A stretch of 64,000 nt of DNA, from positions 248,001 through 312,000 of the forward strand of contig JAAVVG010000017.1 of NCBI GenBank assembly GCA_012976225.1, written 5' to 3'. Position 1 is the first letter of the stretch; each line of letters begins with the position of its first letter. The notes beneath the pieces were generated by a model. The model had not been told where the DNA came from and made no database searches. It worked only from the letters and a program-made list of their open reading frames with translations. The translations under genes and the position numbers were made by a program. Shown piece after piece: positions 46,706 to 57,549 of this stretch. This stretch comes from Golubevia sp. BC0850 (taxonomy: Eukaryota > Basidiomycota > Exobasidiomycetes > Golubeviales > Golubeviaceae).

Positions 46706-48165
46706 GGGATTCACTCAATTTGCAATTCTGGTTTGAATCTCCTTCTCAGTTTCCGAGAGTTTGAAACTCTCCTTGGAAGATTTATGGGATGAGTGGTGCA
46801 GAGGAAGAAAAGAATGACGTCGATCGAAGGTCCAAGCAGCGGCTCAAATTTTCGAAGGCGTCGCTCCCATCGAGAGATCGTCATCGTCCTGAGGGCAAAT
46901 TTTGATTGGTTCTCCTCCTCTATCTTTCACTGTAGGCTCCACGAGGTTTTGCGAAAGAATCAAGGACCATGTCTATCTCGAATTCAATCTTGAGGTCCTC
47001 TCCAGAGTTCTTCTCATAGTCTATGCCGATGACGTCCTTTTCTTCTGTCGATGATGCCACTCGACAGCTTCTTCGATCTGTGATGGAAAATCAATCTCAT
47101 CTTGCAGTGTCTTTGGCGGCATTGGGTCACCACGTTTAAGATTGGAGAGAACGAAGAAAGAATGACTTGATGACTGCGCTTTGACTCCTTCACGGGCAGA
47201 CGAGTCAAAATATTTTTGGAAGTTCTGACCGGAAATTGAATGATCTCCAGATTCGCCACTAACGGTCAACCCACTCATTCTTTCTCCTCTCTCTCTCTCT
47301 CTCTTCATTCTTTTCCCTCTTACGACTTCTCAGAAGCTTGGACCAGTTTGATAAGATTATTCCATTCCTTCCAAGACTCTGTGAGTAATTAGGTGGACGT
47401 GATTTGGAAGAGCAGACAGCAAGGGAATGGAAGATGGGATGAAGTCAGAGATTCAAGGGCATGGCAGCAAGACGCTAATGAAGCAGATGAAGTTGCTTTC
47501 TGAATTAGAGAGTCATCTGTTGAATCCAAGTCAAAGGAGAGAAAATGAAGTTGGGAGGGAGAGATAGGCCCAGCGCGTCGTCACTCTTTCGTTCGACGCA
47601 TACAGTCAACTTCCTCTCTGACCTTCTCTTTGAACCCCTCTCTTTTATTCCTTTCCCCTTCTTTGCTATCTGTCCCTTTCAAACATAGTTCCTCTTCCTC
47701 ATCCTACTTCCTTTTTCTTTTCCTTTTCCTTTTCCTCCCTTCTCGACCTCTCACGGTGAGAAGTCTTGGTCTCCTCCTCGCTTTCGGACTGTAGCCCCCT
47801 TTCATCATGTAACTCAATGTATGTAATTACTTCCCTCTCAACAAATGCAGTACCTTTCTTCTAGTATTGTAGCCTCGGGATAGAAGCTCTGTAAAAGCGT
47901 CAAATGCCAACTTGAATCCTCTCTGAAGCATTCCGAAAAGGTGGTAAAAACATTCGGAGGAGGCTGGCTGGGAAGTTCTCGAAACGGATTCTCAGAAGGT
48001 TCTAAGTAGGATTTTGTTAGTCCAGGGAAACATTTTGGCTCCACCGGGCGAGAAAATGTTTTTGAAAAGATTTTCAAAACTTCCAAACGTCTCGCCGTGT
48101 TCTCTCCAAACCCAACATCCTCAAATCCAAGGAAACAAATCCTCCTTACATCCAAGCATGCAATC
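46706..48165. other. Intergenic, repeat-derived debris and GNAT promoter
   Basis: No intact gene. A short reverse-transcriptase-like peptide lies near 46990-47050, and a CT run lies at about 47285-47304. From 47600 on the + strand is pyrimidine-rich, as in promoters here. A Met at 48097 in frame with the GNAT gene is possible but less likely than 48166. Confidence 0.45.
46990..47050 (+). mobile_element. Reverse-transcriptase-like fragment (LINE type?)
   Basis: Reads RVLLIVYADDVLFFC, matching the palm-domain box of reverse transcriptases; the YADDV form is commonest in non-LTR (LINE) elements. Only this box is recognisable, and the surrounding frame is not open for long. It is an old fragment at best; a chance match is possible. 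Confidence 0.3.
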
Positions 48166-49056
48166 ATGTCACTACAAGAGTCAACGCCTACAGATGCGGC
48201 GTCAGACTTCATCATTAGACTTGTAGACTCAGAACAAGATCGGAGCGGAGCTCGTCGAATAAGATCCGAAGTGTTCTACGAAGAACAGGGTCGACAGGAT
48301 GGGAGTGAGACTGACGAGTAAGTTGAAGCTATTTGAATCTATCTACTATCAGCTTGCTCGAAGAGCATCTTGCTCCTTAGGAGATGTTAAGAAATCTAAA
48401 GTTCTGCCCACCTTTCTCTCTCCACTTGCCTCTCCAGAAAGGAATCGGCCTCTGCCAGTTTCCTCTTGTCTTCAAAATCAAATCCATCTCTCTTAGTAGG
48501 AACCATTCGATTCTCCATTGGATCCATTAGATCCTCATCACAGAACCTGACCTCTTCGTCCACATTCGATCTCGTGGAACTCTTTCTTCAACATCTGATT
48601 CTCAGAAACAGTCTTTCAGCCATATTAGACGAAGGATCTGGATCTTTCTCACAGGTTGAAGCTCCAATCCTCCAAATCCAATTCTCGAAACTGGCGATTT
48701 CTAGGCCATTCAGAAAAAAGAATCTAGGGAGGAAACTGTTAACGGATTGCGAAGAGTGGTTCGTGAAGACTCTCAAAGAAAGAGCTGAAGATCAAGGATT
48801 GAAGTTTGGAAGAATTGAATTCAGAGGGTTTTGTAGAGGAGAGGTTGTTGGGTTTTATGAGAGGTGAGTTTTGAGAGGAGATTGGAGCGTTGGTTTGAGG
48901 GACTGAAATTCAAGACCTTCATTGCCGATTTTGGCGTCTTGATCCCGATTGATTAACAGTTTGGGCTACGAGTCAGAAAAGTTGAATGGTGAGTTTCTAA
49001 AGAAAGGCCCGGGTGTGTTTTGTCGACTCTCGGCTGCAAGAGCTTCGATAATCTAA
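48166..49056 (+). CDS. GNAT-family N-acetyltransferase
   Basis: Exons 48166-48317, 48438-48863, 48960-49056 close to give 224 aa. IRSEVFYEEQGRQDGSETDE is the N-terminal GNAT motif seen in the ElaA/Gna1-like group. LLVGTIRFSIG is the next strand, LQIQFSKLAISRPFRKKNLG the acetyl-CoA-binding segment (R-x-x-x-x-G variant), and VGFYERLGYESE the terminal motif. The substrate is unknown. A ~35-residue Ser-rich insert precedes the LAIS motif. A GTGAGT inside the last exon (about 48990) could be used as an alternative donor. Confidence 0.83.
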
Positions 49057-49484
49057 CGTTCACGTTCGCCCCTTCCCTCCTTTATTTGCAACTATTTTCC
49101 AAAAAAAGGAAATTCTATAGACTCTCATAGTATACACCTTGTCAAAAAGACCATTCGCTTTTGATCCCCTGATGGGATTGCAGATCATCACCCCTGGCAT
49201 TTCTGTTTGATTCTCTCCCTTTCTCATTCTCCAAGCAACGCCCAGCAGGGATTGGTTGATCCCATTAGAGATCTACAAGCATATGTCGCTAGTCTCCAAT
49301 TTACTTTTCTTCCCCCTCTGAGTTTCCCCTCGCGTTTACCTCAACCTTCACCGTTGGCAGTCTTTCTCGCAAGTTTCCTTTCCATAATTTTTTCAAGTGT
49401 ACGCTTCCCTTTCTTCTTTCAGAAACTCGTTCAATCAGGAAAGATGAAAAATTAGGGGTCCAAGAATTTAATACAAAGAAACGT
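49057..49484. other. Intergenic region between converging genes
   Basis: No gene supported; likely 3' flanks of the GNAT and WD40 genes. Confidence 0.5.
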
Positions 49485-51002
49485 CTACTCCAACTTCCAA
49501 AACCTCAAAATCCCATCACTTCCTCCCGCCCACACCTCTGTTCCTCCGTCATTTGCGAATTCCATCTCCGAGAATCCAGCTTTTCCTTCCTCTGGATTTA
49601 AAGTCTGAACCACTGACCATCTCTCATTTGATTTTCTGTCATAGACGAATATTTCGTCAGCCCCAATCTTGAAACCTAGCCTATTGCCATCTTTGGAGGC
49701 TTTGACAGCTTCAATTTCCCAAGTTCCAAATTCTCCTTGACCTTGAATGAAGTTTTGAAGTTTTGGAGCGGAAAGAGGAAAAGTTGGATGTGTCTCTGTC
49801 AGGTCGAAAAGTGAAGCGATGCCATCTGACTGTGACGCAAATATAAGAGTTTCGGAGACCCATTCTATTCCTCTGACCCATCCTCGGGAGCGTTTTGCAT
49901 CCTTATCCTCCTTTTTGAATTCCAACTTGAATTTGAGATCTCCAGACTTGACGTCCCAAATTCTGAGCCTTCCATCTCCATTCCCAACGGCTATAGAATT
50001 GGAATCCGGAGAGAACCTCCCTGTCCATGATTGACCGAGACCTTCTTCCGTAAGAACGTGTCTGAGCTCTCCGTTTGAGTTTCCCCAGATTCTGACCTTG
50101 GAGTCCCAACTTGAAGAGGCTATCCAATCTCCATCCGGAGAGAACCCTGACCACATGATAGGACCGTCGTGCCCTTCCAGAGCGACGACCTCTTTCTTTG
50201 AGACGGCATCGAAAAGAATCAGATCGGCGACAGTCCCGTTGACTCCGTGAAGTTGCTGCTTGAGATTCCTGAGGAAGAGGAAAGTGGACTCGGAAGGATG
50301 CCAGGCTTTCGATCCGAAGTCTGGGAGTTGCGTATCTGGAAGTTTGTAGCCACCTGTTGATGACTCGTGTCTTCGCTCTATGCGTTCTAGAACTTGATTT
50401 AGATGTGATCTGATCTCTTCCTCTGCTTGCGACTTGAATTGCTCCAGGCTCCAGTCTTGAGTCGAATTGATTAGATATGTTTGAGCAGCCATGAGCATCG
50501 CCTCCGTCATTTCTTTCATGTTTGCCTTTGTCTTGAAATTCTGAACCCCACTACGTTTGGCTTCTTCTTCCAAATCCCAAATCTTGATCGTCTCAACGTA
50601 TCTCTCGTCTTCTCTGGACGTACTTGCAAGTAAAAAGTTGTCGTTCGAAGAGAATTCTAATCTTTCAATCTTATCCTCGTGTTGTAGACAAAATAACCTT
50701 TCTTTACTTCTGACATCATAGATAACAGCTCTTTCGGAAGTTGAAACCGCTAACCTGGATCCATCTTTATTGACTCCAAAAACAACGTCGCTTTCCCGAT
50801 CTTCCGAATGCAATGAGTCAAGGAACTTCGCAGCTTCTTGACCCCACACCAGAGGCACTTGACGGATGGCTTCATCATGATCCAATTGGGGTCGGCCTCT
50901 GAGCTTGGCTGGTTCGAATTCATCACTTCCGTAATTCCTACCAAAGTCGTGGTCGATGATGATAGGGACTTGCGCTTGATCATAGCTAGAGAAACAATTC
51001 AT
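49485..51002 (-). CDS. WD40-repeat protein, single exon
   Basis: 505 aa with no intron, the only long intronless gene in the window. At least six WD-like blades are visible: GVNKDGSRLAVSTSERAVIY, TIKIWDLEEE, VALEGHDGPIMWSGFSPDGD (then SKVRIW), GRFSPDSNSIAVGNGDGRLR (then IWD), and a last one ending DGILRFWKLE. A helical insert of ~90 residues (MKEMTEAMLMAAQTYLI onward) interrupts the propeller. The N-terminus starts MNCFSSYDQAQVPIIIDHDF and has no signal peptide. No orthologue is recognised; a scaffold role is the general expectation. Confidence 0.85.
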   Translation of the reverse strand: MNCFSSYDQAQVPIIIDHDFGRNYGSDEFEPAKLRGRPQLDHDEAIRQVPLVWGQEAAKFLDSLHSEDRESDVVFGVNKDGSRLAVSTSERAVIYDVRSKERLFCLQHEDKIERLEFSSNDNFLLASTSREDERYVETIKIWDLEEEAKRSGVQNFKTKANMKEMTEAMLMAAQTYLINSTQDWSLEQFKSQAEEEIRSHLNQVLERIERRHESSTGGYKLPDTQLPDFGSKAWHPSESTFLFLRNLKQQLHGVNGTVADLILFDAVSKKEVVALEGHDGPIMWSGFSPDGDWIASSSWDSKVRIWGNSNGELRHVLTEEGLGQSWTGRFSPDSNSIAVGNGDGRLRIWDVKSGDLKFKLEFKKEDKDAKRSRGWVRGIEWVSETLIFASQSDGIASLFDLTETHPTFPLSAPKLQNFIQGQGEFGTWEIEAVKASKDGNRLGFKIGADEIFVYDRKSNERWSVVQTLNPEEGKAGFSEMEFANDGGTEVWAGGSDGILRFWKLE

Positions 51003-51671
51003 GACTTGTGACGAGGATCAAGGATAATTTTTCGAGATCGAACGAAGTGGGCAAGGTTTTCAGAAGGGAGGGGAGGAGGGAAGAAAAGGGGAGTTTAAGT
51101 AAGTCTCAAAATGAGATGAGTCACTAACTGAGCACCACCATGCGGTCTCACCTTGTCGATACGACAAAGTGGATCCCTAAACCAATCCCCTGGATTAGGT
51201 TGCGGTAAGCTATGTATGTATGTAGTCGAAACAGCACTTGAGCGGTGACTCACTCAGCACAGCAATTGAGCTAGAGAGGAAGGTAAGGGTGCTGTGGGTA
51301 GAAGTACCACGAAGAACAGGATTCAGAATTTAAGTTGAAGGATAAAAGCTTAGTTTTTTCGAACTTTTAGTGATAATACTCAGATAGAGCTCAGTAGTGC
51401 TTCAAAGTTCCACATGAAGAATCTTGCAATACAGCGGGAGGTGGTAAAGAAGTCCGTGGCCCCCTGAAAATCTCCCGAAGTCCTTGGCATCCTCTCTCTT
51501 TTCTGAGCTACACCTTTTCAGTGCTCACCCTCTTTTTCCCAGCTTCCCAATTCTTAAAAGAGTGTGATTGAGTAGAGAGGGTGAAAGATCAAGTTTTGGC
51601 TTCATCTCTTCAAGCATATTTACAACATCCCTTTGCCCTCTCTAATATTGTCCCAATGAAATCTTCATTTC
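51003..51671. promoter_or_regulatory. Intergenic region, WD40 promoter
   Basis: Upstream of the WD40 gene (minus) and 3' flank of the AAA gene. No gene supported. Confidence 0.4.
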
Positions 51672-54243
51672 TCATTCTTCAGCTCCTTCTCCTTCTTCTC
51701 TACCCAATCTTTCATCCCCACCCAGCAACCACCAACCTTCAACTTCTCTACCTTTACCATCTTTCTTGACCAAAAACTTTCCTTTATCGCCCTGTTCCTT
51801 CCACACCAATTCTCGCGTCCTATTCAAGGACTCAATTGCAGAAACTCTATCCATGACGGACTCTAGCTTTTCAGCATAACCAGGTTCTTCTGAAACTCGT
51901 CGGAAAGCTCTTAGCAGAGGCATTGAATCTGGGCGAATTCGGTGATGTCGATCTATGTGGATTATCTGAGAGAGCGATGAAGACAAAGAAAGAGAGAATG
52001 TGATGATGAGGAGAGAGAAGGACGAAAGGATGATGAGTCGAGGACCAGAGTGAAAGGGGCCGGCCGGGGGGGGGGGGAGGGCAGGGGGAACACTCACATT
52101 TAAATGATCAAGTTCCGAGATGAAGCTTTGAAATGTCATCGAGAGAGAGAAATCAGAAGATTTGATCAGCAAAATTCCGGAAGTAAGCCAGAGGACAAAC
52201 CGCATCACCCATCTCCAATCTCCTACTTCCAAAATCTCCCCAGAAGTTCACTCACTCAGGTCTAGTCATCACCTGCCTAGCCTCACCCCAAGTCAAACTA
52301 GGATTAGGAACATCGATCTTTCCTTCTAAATGTTTATGAGTAGGATCTGTGATTGAAGATTCAGGTTTAGGATGACCTTGTTCTCTTTCTCTTTCCTCTT
52401 CTTCTCTTTTCAATTTCTCTGCTTCTGATTCTTCTTCCTCATCGACATCATCCGAAAGAGAAGAAGCCTTCATCCTTCTAAGAGTACTAAGATCTTTGAG
52501 AACAGAATAAGTAGGCACTAAAGTATCGTCATCTTTTATCAATTGATCAGGATATTTTCCCATCATTTCCTCTTCCATTTGAGCTTGACGTTTTGCGAGT
52601 TCTGAGAAAAGTAGCCAAGAGCAAGTAGACCATTCTACAAAAAGGGAACGGGGAGAGAAGAGAATGAATGTCAATTTTCGAAACCCCCCTTCTGCTCTAA
52701 TTCCACCTTTGTATGTCACTCACTCTGTTCATCCATAACATCATCATCATGATCTTCAATAATTCCAGTTTTACTCAAAAGCCAATTGACATCATCTTCA
52801 ATCAATTGTTTCCCTGCTTTTCTCATATCTTTTCTTCTTGCCACTCGATTCAAAAGTCCAATTCTACCACCTACGATTCGATAAATCTCATCCAACAGAC
52901 CTTCATCTATTGAAGTAGGTTCTTCATTGTAATACTTCTGTCTGCAACCTTTCAAAACTGAAAACGATTGAGAACGAGTTAAATCTGAGAAAGTCAAGAC
53001 ATCCATTCTAGAAGAAGCTTTTCTTAAGACATCGAAGACCCAATAATCTGAAGTTGTTAGAAGGAAAGTACAAGTTCCAGCTGCTGCCCATCCTGAATTG
53101 AAGAGGGTAAAGAAAGAGGATCATGATTAGAATTTGTCCTTCGGCGGTCTCTCTCTTCCCTACTCTGTATCTCGTATCACCCATTCTCCCTCTCCTTCTT
53201 CAACACTCACTCTCAGCCCTCTGTTGAAACAACCTCAACAACTTAACTCCCTCATCATCTTTAGGTAACAAATGACAGTTGTTCATCGCCAAAACCACAG
53301 GCTTGCCAGTTTTCTCCCTTCTTTTGATCAAGGCTCTTTCTAATTTATGAAGACCTCTTTCTAAAGCTTGGAAGGAAGTCATCCCTGAAAGATCGTTTAA
53401 TCCTACTAGAGCTCCTAGGTAATCACGATTCATTGAGTAGTTGATTGATTCACTGATGGGTGAGGATGGGGGGGGGGAGGGTTTCAAGAGAATGAGAATG
53501 GAGATTGAGAATTGAGACTTTCTTCCAATCAAAGGACGCCACTTAGAACTGAGATAGGTCTTTGCTTCCTAGTCTAATCTTTGGTTTCTGGTCAACCGAA
53601 TCATCAGCATCAAACCCTGAATCTCCACGTTCTCTTCTCTAATCGCTCACCTAAACCTATCAACGACGATGCCCAAATCTCCATGAGCTTCAAAGAAAGC
53701 GCAACCATCAGCATTGACTTCTTCAATTTTCTGAATGATGAGTGAACTTTTACCACTACCTTTACTTCCCAATACCAAAAAGTAACGACCTTCTTCCTTT
53801 CCTCTGACGATTGATTCTATCAATTCTTCTTCTTCTCTTGGAGGAGTAACTTTCACATGAGCTATAGCATCTGCTGATTTGTTCAAATTTAAGACTGGAT
53901 CATAACCTGGATCGAAAGCAGCTTCCATTTTTGATAGAACTCTTGATTTGTAGAATTCTTGATAGGCCATGGCTGCGAATCCTAAAAGGAGAACTCCAAC
54001 TGAAGCTCCCATTGCAGTTTCGAATCCTGTTGAATTAAAGAATCCAGAAGAAGATGATGAGGAAGAAGTCTGAGGATGAGGACGAGATTCATTTTGAGAA
54101 TTATGAGAAGATTGAGATTCCTGATGAGTTGGTGGTTGATGGTGTTCCCGAGTGGATTGACTCAAGCTTCGATTAATTGACGGATACCTGAGTAGATTTC
54201 GATTCACTCGATGAATCTTTCTACAGCAATTCAGTAAAGACAT
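51672..54243 (-). CDS. Mitochondrial AAA-type ATPase with membrane anchor
   Basis: Minus-strand exons 53651-54243, 53211-53452, 52724-53092, 52256-52634, 52098-52125 (28 nt), 51672-51965 close to give 634 aa. The Arg-rich N-terminus (CCRKIHRVNRNLLRYPS) suggests mitochondrial import. MGASVGVLLLGFAAMAYQ is a single membrane helix. Walker A is GSKGSGKSS. LAMNNCHLLPKDDEG is the Walker B region with Asn-Asn where DE is usual. AAGTCTFLLTTSDYWVFDVL gives the sensor-1 segment. The C-terminal part (EGLLDEIYRIVGGRIGLLNR) is the lid, followed by an acidic coiled coil and a winged-helix-like tail. This layout matches fungal proteins annotated as AAA with C-terminal winged helix. Function unknown. Confidence 0.82.
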
Positions 54244-54345
54244 GTTCTGATGGTTGTTGGTGGGATGAGCTCGAAAAAGCTGTACAACGCAACAAGGTCT
54301 CCGCTTCCTCCTTTCCGTCTTCCAACTACAGTAATCCAATCAGTT
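54244..54345. promoter_or_regulatory. Shared divergent promoter, 102 bp
   Basis: The shortest start-to-start distance in the window, between the AAA ATPase (minus) and the GST-like gene (plus). Confidence 0.5.
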
Positions 54346-56585
54346 ATGAGTAATTCAGGCGCAGTTAAAGCAACTCTTTACACTTTTGATGGTAAGTATC
54401 TGATCACCTTCCAGCTTTCCAGGCCTACATACTGTGTAGTAGGATTGACCCAGCCCTCTGTTCTCTAAATCTACCCTCTTCCACCCCCATTAGGATCAGT
54501 TTGGGGTTCAGTCCGTTAGTATCAACTCAAAATGTTAGCTGTGAATCCTTGTACTGAGCTGCAACCTAACCTCAGTCGCACTGTCTAACTTGATCTTCCC
54601 ATTCTTCTGCCTGGCTCTTTCTACAGCTCGTATTGGGTGAGTCTCCCTCTTTCTACTCCAATTCGGTGACCAATAGAAAGCTTGTATGGCTACTAGTCAC
54701 AAAGCAATCTGGAATGAACCAAGTCGAACAGCTTCCAAATCCAGTTGCTCCAACTTCCTCAGCTCGGATCATCTCCACATCTCAAAGACGAACTGATCTG
54801 CGTCTAACCCCAACACTTCTCTCTTTCATTTTGGATTCGATCTCGAAGTTTAATCGAGAAAGGATATGCTACTTCAGATGTTGAAGTCCGTCAAGTGGAT
54901 CTGTGTGAGTGATGCAGATCTTATTGCCCAGTTCTCTTCCATCTTTCCTGATCCTCTTCTGACTCCCACCTCCTCTCATCCATTCAAAACCTCTCGCAAC
55001 CTGGTACATCTTCTCTCAGTCTCAGCAGCCAACTTCTCTCCCTCCTATCTACGTCTCAACTCAAAAGGAACAGTGCCCACCTTAGTAGTCCCGCTGGCTA
55101 ACACGACTTCCTCGGAAGTTGATACTAAGTATAAGGCTATTTGTGATACCAAAGGAATCTTGGAGTTTCTAGGTAAGTAATGGTCTTTCTATGAGAGTAG
55201 AGCAGGACAGGGAAGGGAGCTGAGGCAGAGAGGGGGGAGGTGAGAGGTTGGAGAGAAGATCAGAAAGTTGGGGTCGAAAGAGACAGTGAAGATTGGGATG
55301 AAGATGAAGTGTCATCAGAAATCAAAAGGGCTAGAAGGAAGGTGGAACGGAAGTGAGGACTCTGGCATTTGCAGGAAATCCTGGGGAGAAAGAGCCAACT
55401 TATAGGCTTGAGAAAAAGGAAGTCTTACGAGCTCTCGAGATCTGTTAGGAACGACTGTTGAGACCAAAGAGCGAACTCATAAGAAGGAAAACAGGTTATA
55501 AAAGAAGTATTTATTCATCAAGGGTTGAAAAGCAAGCTCCTCCCCCCTCATTCGAAATCCTTCATTTTGGGTTCAATCTTACCCTATCTCGTGGTTCCAC
55601 CTTCTCTCCTTATCAATCAGATCAATCTCGCTCTCAGCAACTTCTAGACCTCAAATCTCAAGCTTTGGAAAATTCCACGACACCAACGAAGGAAAGTGAA
55701 TCTTCGACTTCGACTTCTCATGATGGAGGTGAAGCTCCAGCTCCAGTATTAGCACCTGCTACTATTGAGGGAAAGGGAGTTTGTGATCAATTGATTTCAG
55801 TAAGTGGGACTGGAGCTGAGAAAGAAGCTAGAAAGAGTGCCTTTTGGTTTTAACCTTTCCTCCTCTATCTTCACGTTGCTCTCAACAACTTGATCCCTTC
55901 ACTTCGCTTCTCATAGCTCGTTCACTCTTCCGGAGCTGATCCGAATTTCTTGATGATGGGATCTCGATCTGAATCTGAACTCCTTTCAAATGCCAAAGGT
56001 CTTCAAGGAACTTTCTGTTCGAATCGTCAAGCAGCACTCTTAAAATATCAACAAGAAATTACTTCTTCATCTGAAGAAGCCCTAAAGAATGGTTCATCAA
56101 ATCCACGTTCAATTTCAACCTCTCAAAACCTCCTAGGATGGTATTCCTCAAAGATCACAGAACTACAACCATTAACCGATGCCTATTCTTCAGCTTCTCA
56201 AGGTCAAGTCTCAGAATTTGGTCAGGGTTTAGTCCTCAAAACTAAAGCTCATTGGAAATCTGTGTTCGAAACTTTGGTTAAGTTGAATTCGTTAATCACT
56301 GGACCTTTTGCTCTTGGAGATCAAGTTTCTTTAGCTGATGTTCATCTGATGGCTTGGTTTGCTAGACTTTTAGCTGTTTGTGAGGGATTGAAAGAAAATC
56401 AAGAAAGTGGGAAGAAAGAATTTGAAGCTTTGGAAAATTCTTTACTGAATGAATGTTTGGGAAATGAATTGGGAAATGTCAAAACTGTGGTTCAAGGTTT
56501 GAGAGATGGGAAATTGAGGAGTTATTGGGATGAATTGAAAGGTAGGGAAAGTTTCAAGGCTGTTTATGGAAAGGGTTTACATTGA
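54346..56585 (+). CDS. Glutathione S-transferase-like protein
   Basis: Seven exons (54346-54391, 54494-54514, 54627-54636, 54849-54904, 55026-55172, 55621-55799, 55917-56585) close to give 375 aa. Two are micro-exons of 21 and 10 nt; they are required to read VKATLYTFDGSVWGSV then PRIGLIEKGYATSDVEVRQV, the thioredoxin-fold start. NFSPSYLRLNSKGTVPTLVV with the cis-Pro and AICDTKGILEFL complete the GSH-binding half. A Ser/Pro/Ala-rich insert of ~40 residues comes before the helical C-terminal domain (ITGPFALGDQVSLADVHLMA is the N-capping motif). The acceptor of exon 5 is a tandem cagcag. The fifth intron is 448 nt. The substrate is unknown. Confidence 0.9.
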
Positions 56586-57549
56586 GGTGGAGATGATGGA
56601 ATTTCAGAGAGAAGAGAAACATAATAATGGGCTACTAAGAGGGGAAGAAAAATAAGAAGAATTTTAAAAGGACACTGTCAAATCTCTTTTTCCCCGGCTC
56701 TCCGACGAAGGAGGAGAGAGAGCTTATTCATGGACAAACGTCCGCACTTATCGTGATGAAATGTATTCGCTTAGGTTTGCGTGACCCTAAAATCGCGACC
56801 CGGACTAAATAGCCCCCAACCGGATTTGATCTACAACCACCCATCACTTACCATGGAGGACTCCTGACCTGATTTTCTCTGACATAATTTCTATTTCACT
56901 TCTGTTCTTCGATTCTTTCGCTTCTTTCATTCATTTGTCGCCTCCTTCCTTACGTGTCCTTCAACTTCGATCTTTGATTCACTTCCAAACTTTGAGAAGA
57001 CTTGAGTTCAAAGACCAAAAAAATTTCATCGAGAGCCCGGGTGCCACCCTTGCGGCGGCGCTACCAGTCGGCAATGAGAACAATGAAAACACAACAGTAT
57101 CGCTTTTTGGGCTACTGTAATCTGATTCGATCCGGAACATCCTATAAGAACGGAATAAAGACGTTGCGACAGTGCAGGCTGAGATCGCCCATCCCTTTAG
57201 TTCCGCTCAACGCTCTCACTCAAAACAGTCTGAGTAGGTAGAGGCCAATGCCAAAGTCATCTTTTCACTTGCTAACAAACTGTAAGAATTCTTGAGGAAA
57301 TGACCTCGTTTGAGGGGACCTCTCGAAATAGTCGGTGGAACTCAGAGGTTTGTCCTAGTCTCTAGTCTCTCCAGTCCAACCCATCCCACTCTTTCATCTC
57401 AAATCTCAAACCTCGCGGTACCATTACCCCTGATTGACTTGCTCCGCTCAGCTCAATCAAAATGCTTTCTCATATAAGTCGAGAGTTTGCAGCAAGACGT
57501 GCACAGCTCTCTGAACCACTCCACCTTGAATGCTTGCAAGTCCTTCAAG
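56586..57549. promoter_or_regulatory. Intergenic region, chitin synthase promoter
   Basis: No gene supported. The reading frame of chitin synthase is open back to 57487, but the first ATG in a good context before a typical Pro/Ser/Gln-rich start is at 57550. Confidence 0.45.

Noticed and set aside
49057-49456. Extra last exons of the GNAT gene (donor near 48990, acceptor near 49187)
   Set aside because: The frame would be open, but the resulting tail looks like 3' UTR, and the simple end at 49056 keeps the C-terminal GNAT strand.
20364-54636. A metabolic gene cluster or new multi-gene defence system
   Set aside because: Neighbouring genes are unrelated housekeeping functions with intron structures and spacing typical of the genome; no shared pathway is visible.
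57487-57549. Earlier start for chitin synthase
   Set aside because: The frame is open, but 57550 begins a typical Pro/Thr/Ser/Gln-rich fungal Chs start. Start mapping would decide.
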